The notes under the pieces were generated by a model, which ran no database searches, was not told where the DNA came from, and saw only the letters and a list, made by a program, of their open reading frames with translations. From contig RFPZ01000068.1 in the NCBI GenBank assembly GCA_009925905.1, forward strand, positions 1-5,879: DNA of 5,879 nucleotides, read 5' to 3'. The stretch is from Candidatus Aquidulcis frankliniae. Its GTDB lineage: Bacteria > Chloroflexota > Limnocylindria > Limnocylindrales > Limnocylindraceae. A program made the translations under genes and the position numbers. Shown piece after piece: positions 4,847-5,879 of this stretch (the stretch's first letter is position 1; each line of letters begins with the position of its first letter).

Positions 4847-5526
4847 AAGAAAGACCGATACTATTCAGCGGCCCAATGGTCCGCGCCATTCTCGACGGAC
4901 GCAAGACGCAGACGCGGCGGGAAATCAAGAAAGGCAAACCCTCAGGATTGTGGGGGAGAGACGCGAAACTTGGTGAGTCGCGTTTATTCTTCCCAAGCGA
5001 AAACGCACCAGCCGGAGCCGTTCCTTGGTGGGAATGCGGCGGAATTAACGGCGCGAATGAATACTGCCCATACGGGCCGTTGGGTGAGATTCTATGGGTG
5101 AAGGAGAAATTTGCTGTAGAGAATAAAAGCTACATTGAGGAATATAAACGCGAACCGTGGCGTGGAATCCCTGATAGAGACACGGCCCGCACGTTTTACG
5201 CGGCGGATAAGGTAAATGAAAGTTGCGGAATCAAATGGGTTTCACCGCGCTTTATGCCGAAATGGGCCTCTCGCATTAAACTCAAAATAGTATCCGTCCG
5301 TGTGGAGCGGTTGCAATCCATCACCGAGGCGGATGCCATCGCGGAAGGTATTTACTTCGACCACGACTTTGACGGCTACGTGTCCGACAACGAAGGCAGG
5401 CACTATCACGGCAATTCCGCCGTCCGCTCGTATGAGCACCTTTGGCACTCCATCAACGGCCCCGAGTCATGGGAGCAAAACCCGTGGGTATGGGTCATCG
5501 AGTTTCGCAACGTATCACCAATCTAA
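4843..5526 (+). CDS. ASCH-like phage protein (second ASCH gene)
   Basis: The protein has 227 residues. It opens with RPILFSGPMVRAILDGRKTQ then TRREIK, the hallmark of a common phage protein family often annotated as hypothetical or ASCH-domain. Later landmarks of that family are GEILWVKEKF, a 'WVSPRFMPKWASRI' segment, IVSVRVERLQSITEADAIAE followed by G, and the ending NPWVWVIEFRNVSPI. The GRKTQT element (19-24) places K21 and T24 as in E. coli YqfB (GRKTIT), whose recalled catalytic residues are K21, T24 and E74; E168 in the DAIAEG motif is a candidate third residue. Enzymatic activity is therefore plausible but unproven. A frame extension to 4789 lies inside the integrase gene and is rejected in favour of the ATGA-coupled start. 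Confidence 0.85.
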   Translation: MKERPILFSGPMVRAILDGRKTQTRREIKKGKPSGLWGRDAKLGESRLFFPSENAPAGAVPWWECGGINGANEYCPYGPLGEILWVKEKFAVENKSYIEEYKREPWRGIPDRDTARTFYAADKVNESCGIKWVSPRFMPKWASRIKLKIVSVRVERLQSITEADAIAEGIYFDHDFDGYVSDNEGRHYHGNSAVRSYEHLWHSINGPESWEQNPWVWVIEFRNVSPI

Positions 5527-5533
5527 AAACACT

Positions 5534-5879
5534 ATGGCAAACCTAAACAAAGTCATGCTCATCGGGAACCTCACGAGGGAACCGGAAATTAAGTACACGC
5601 CGAAAGGCACCGCCGTTGCCGGCTTCGCGCTCGCCGTGAACCGCAATTTTACCACAGAGAGCGGAGAGAAACGCGAGGAAGTGACCTTCGTGGACCTCGA
5701 AGCCTACGGGCGCGTGGCCGAGATCGTCGGCGAATACTGCAAAAAGGGGAAACCGCTCTTTGTGGAAGGCCGGTTGAAGCTCGACACATGGGACGACAAG
5801 GACACCGGCAAAAAACGCAGCCGGATGAAGGTCGTGGTCGAAAACATCCAGCTTCTTGGCGGACGCGATGGCGTGCCCG
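5534..5879 (+). CDS. ssb: Single-stranded DNA-binding protein, 3' end beyond the window
   Basis: The protein begins MANLNKVMLIGNLTREPEIK and is open for 115 codons to the right edge. The OB-fold pattern is complete: LNKVMLIGNL, KGTAVAGFALAVNR, the TTESGEKREEVTFVD insertion, VGEYCKKGKPLFVEGRLKLD, TWDDKDTGKKRS and VVVENIQLLGG. The acidic C-terminal tail that docks partner proteins (normally ending near DDDIPF) would lie outside the window and cannot be judged. It coats single-stranded DNA during replication and recombination. It sits 7 bases after the ASCH-like gene in the same orientation, so it probably shares the operon. The insertion sequence resembles SSBs I associate with Verrucomicrobiota. 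A phage-encoded copy is more likely here than the host's main ssb, given the neighbours. Confidence 0.95.
   Translation, partial: MANLNKVMLIGNLTREPEIKYTPKGTAVAGFALAVNRNFTTESGEKREEVTFVDLEAYGRVAEIVGEYCKKGKPLFVEGRLKLDTWDDKDTGKKRSRMKVVVENIQLLGGRDGVP

Overview
The window is GC-rich (apart from one AT-rich spot near 890-960), densely packed and about 5.9 kb long. It looks like the early/regulatory and integration region of a temperate phage, prophage or integrative element. The host lineage cannot be proven from this sequence. The N-terminal SSB sequence at the right end (NKVMLIGNLTREPE..., then TTESGEKREEVTFVD) reminds me of SSBs from Verrucomicrobiota. The near-absence of Shine-Dalgarno sequences would fit such a lineage, so I suggest Verrucomicrobiota with modest confidence. 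No tRNA, rRNA, CRISPR array, insertion sequence or att site was recognised.

Layout. (1) 1-851, minus strand: four tightly packed small genes read leftward from a control region near 850-940. They are two helical proteins of unknown function, a 55-residue protein with two membrane segments, and a gene cut by the left edge whose visible end looks a little like an excisionase/MerR-type DNA-binding protein. (2) 850-943: an AT-rich divergent control region with a 12-bp interrupted palindrome (GCGAT-TT-ATCGC) on the leftward promoter. (3) 944-1384, plus strand: an XRE-family repressor-like protein. (4) 1446-2337: a three-gene unit joined by ATGA stop/start overlaps, encoding a small helix-turn-helix protein, an unknown protein and a VRR-NUC nuclease. 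(5) 2341-2597: a second small XRE-type regulator. It has a promoter carrying ATACGC-N5-GCGTAT between its -35 and -10, and the same operator/promoter arrangement recurs over its own stop codon, driving what follows. (6) 2721-5879: a coupled plus-strand operon encoding an unknown 138-residue protein, an ASCH-domain protein, a tyrosine recombinase, a second ASCH-like phage protein, and single-stranded DNA-binding protein (cut by the right edge).

How the parts may work together (inference): the 944 repressor probably sets the leftward and possibly its own transcription. The 2381 regulator probably controls itself and the integrase-containing operon through the two matching operators. The VRR-NUC nuclease, SSB and recombinase are DNA-processing functions expected early in an element's life cycle. 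The most unusual point is that the integrase is not a stand-alone gene. It sits between two ASCH genes, contiguous or overlapping with both, in an operon that ends in SSB and is apparently switched by a twin-operator regulator.
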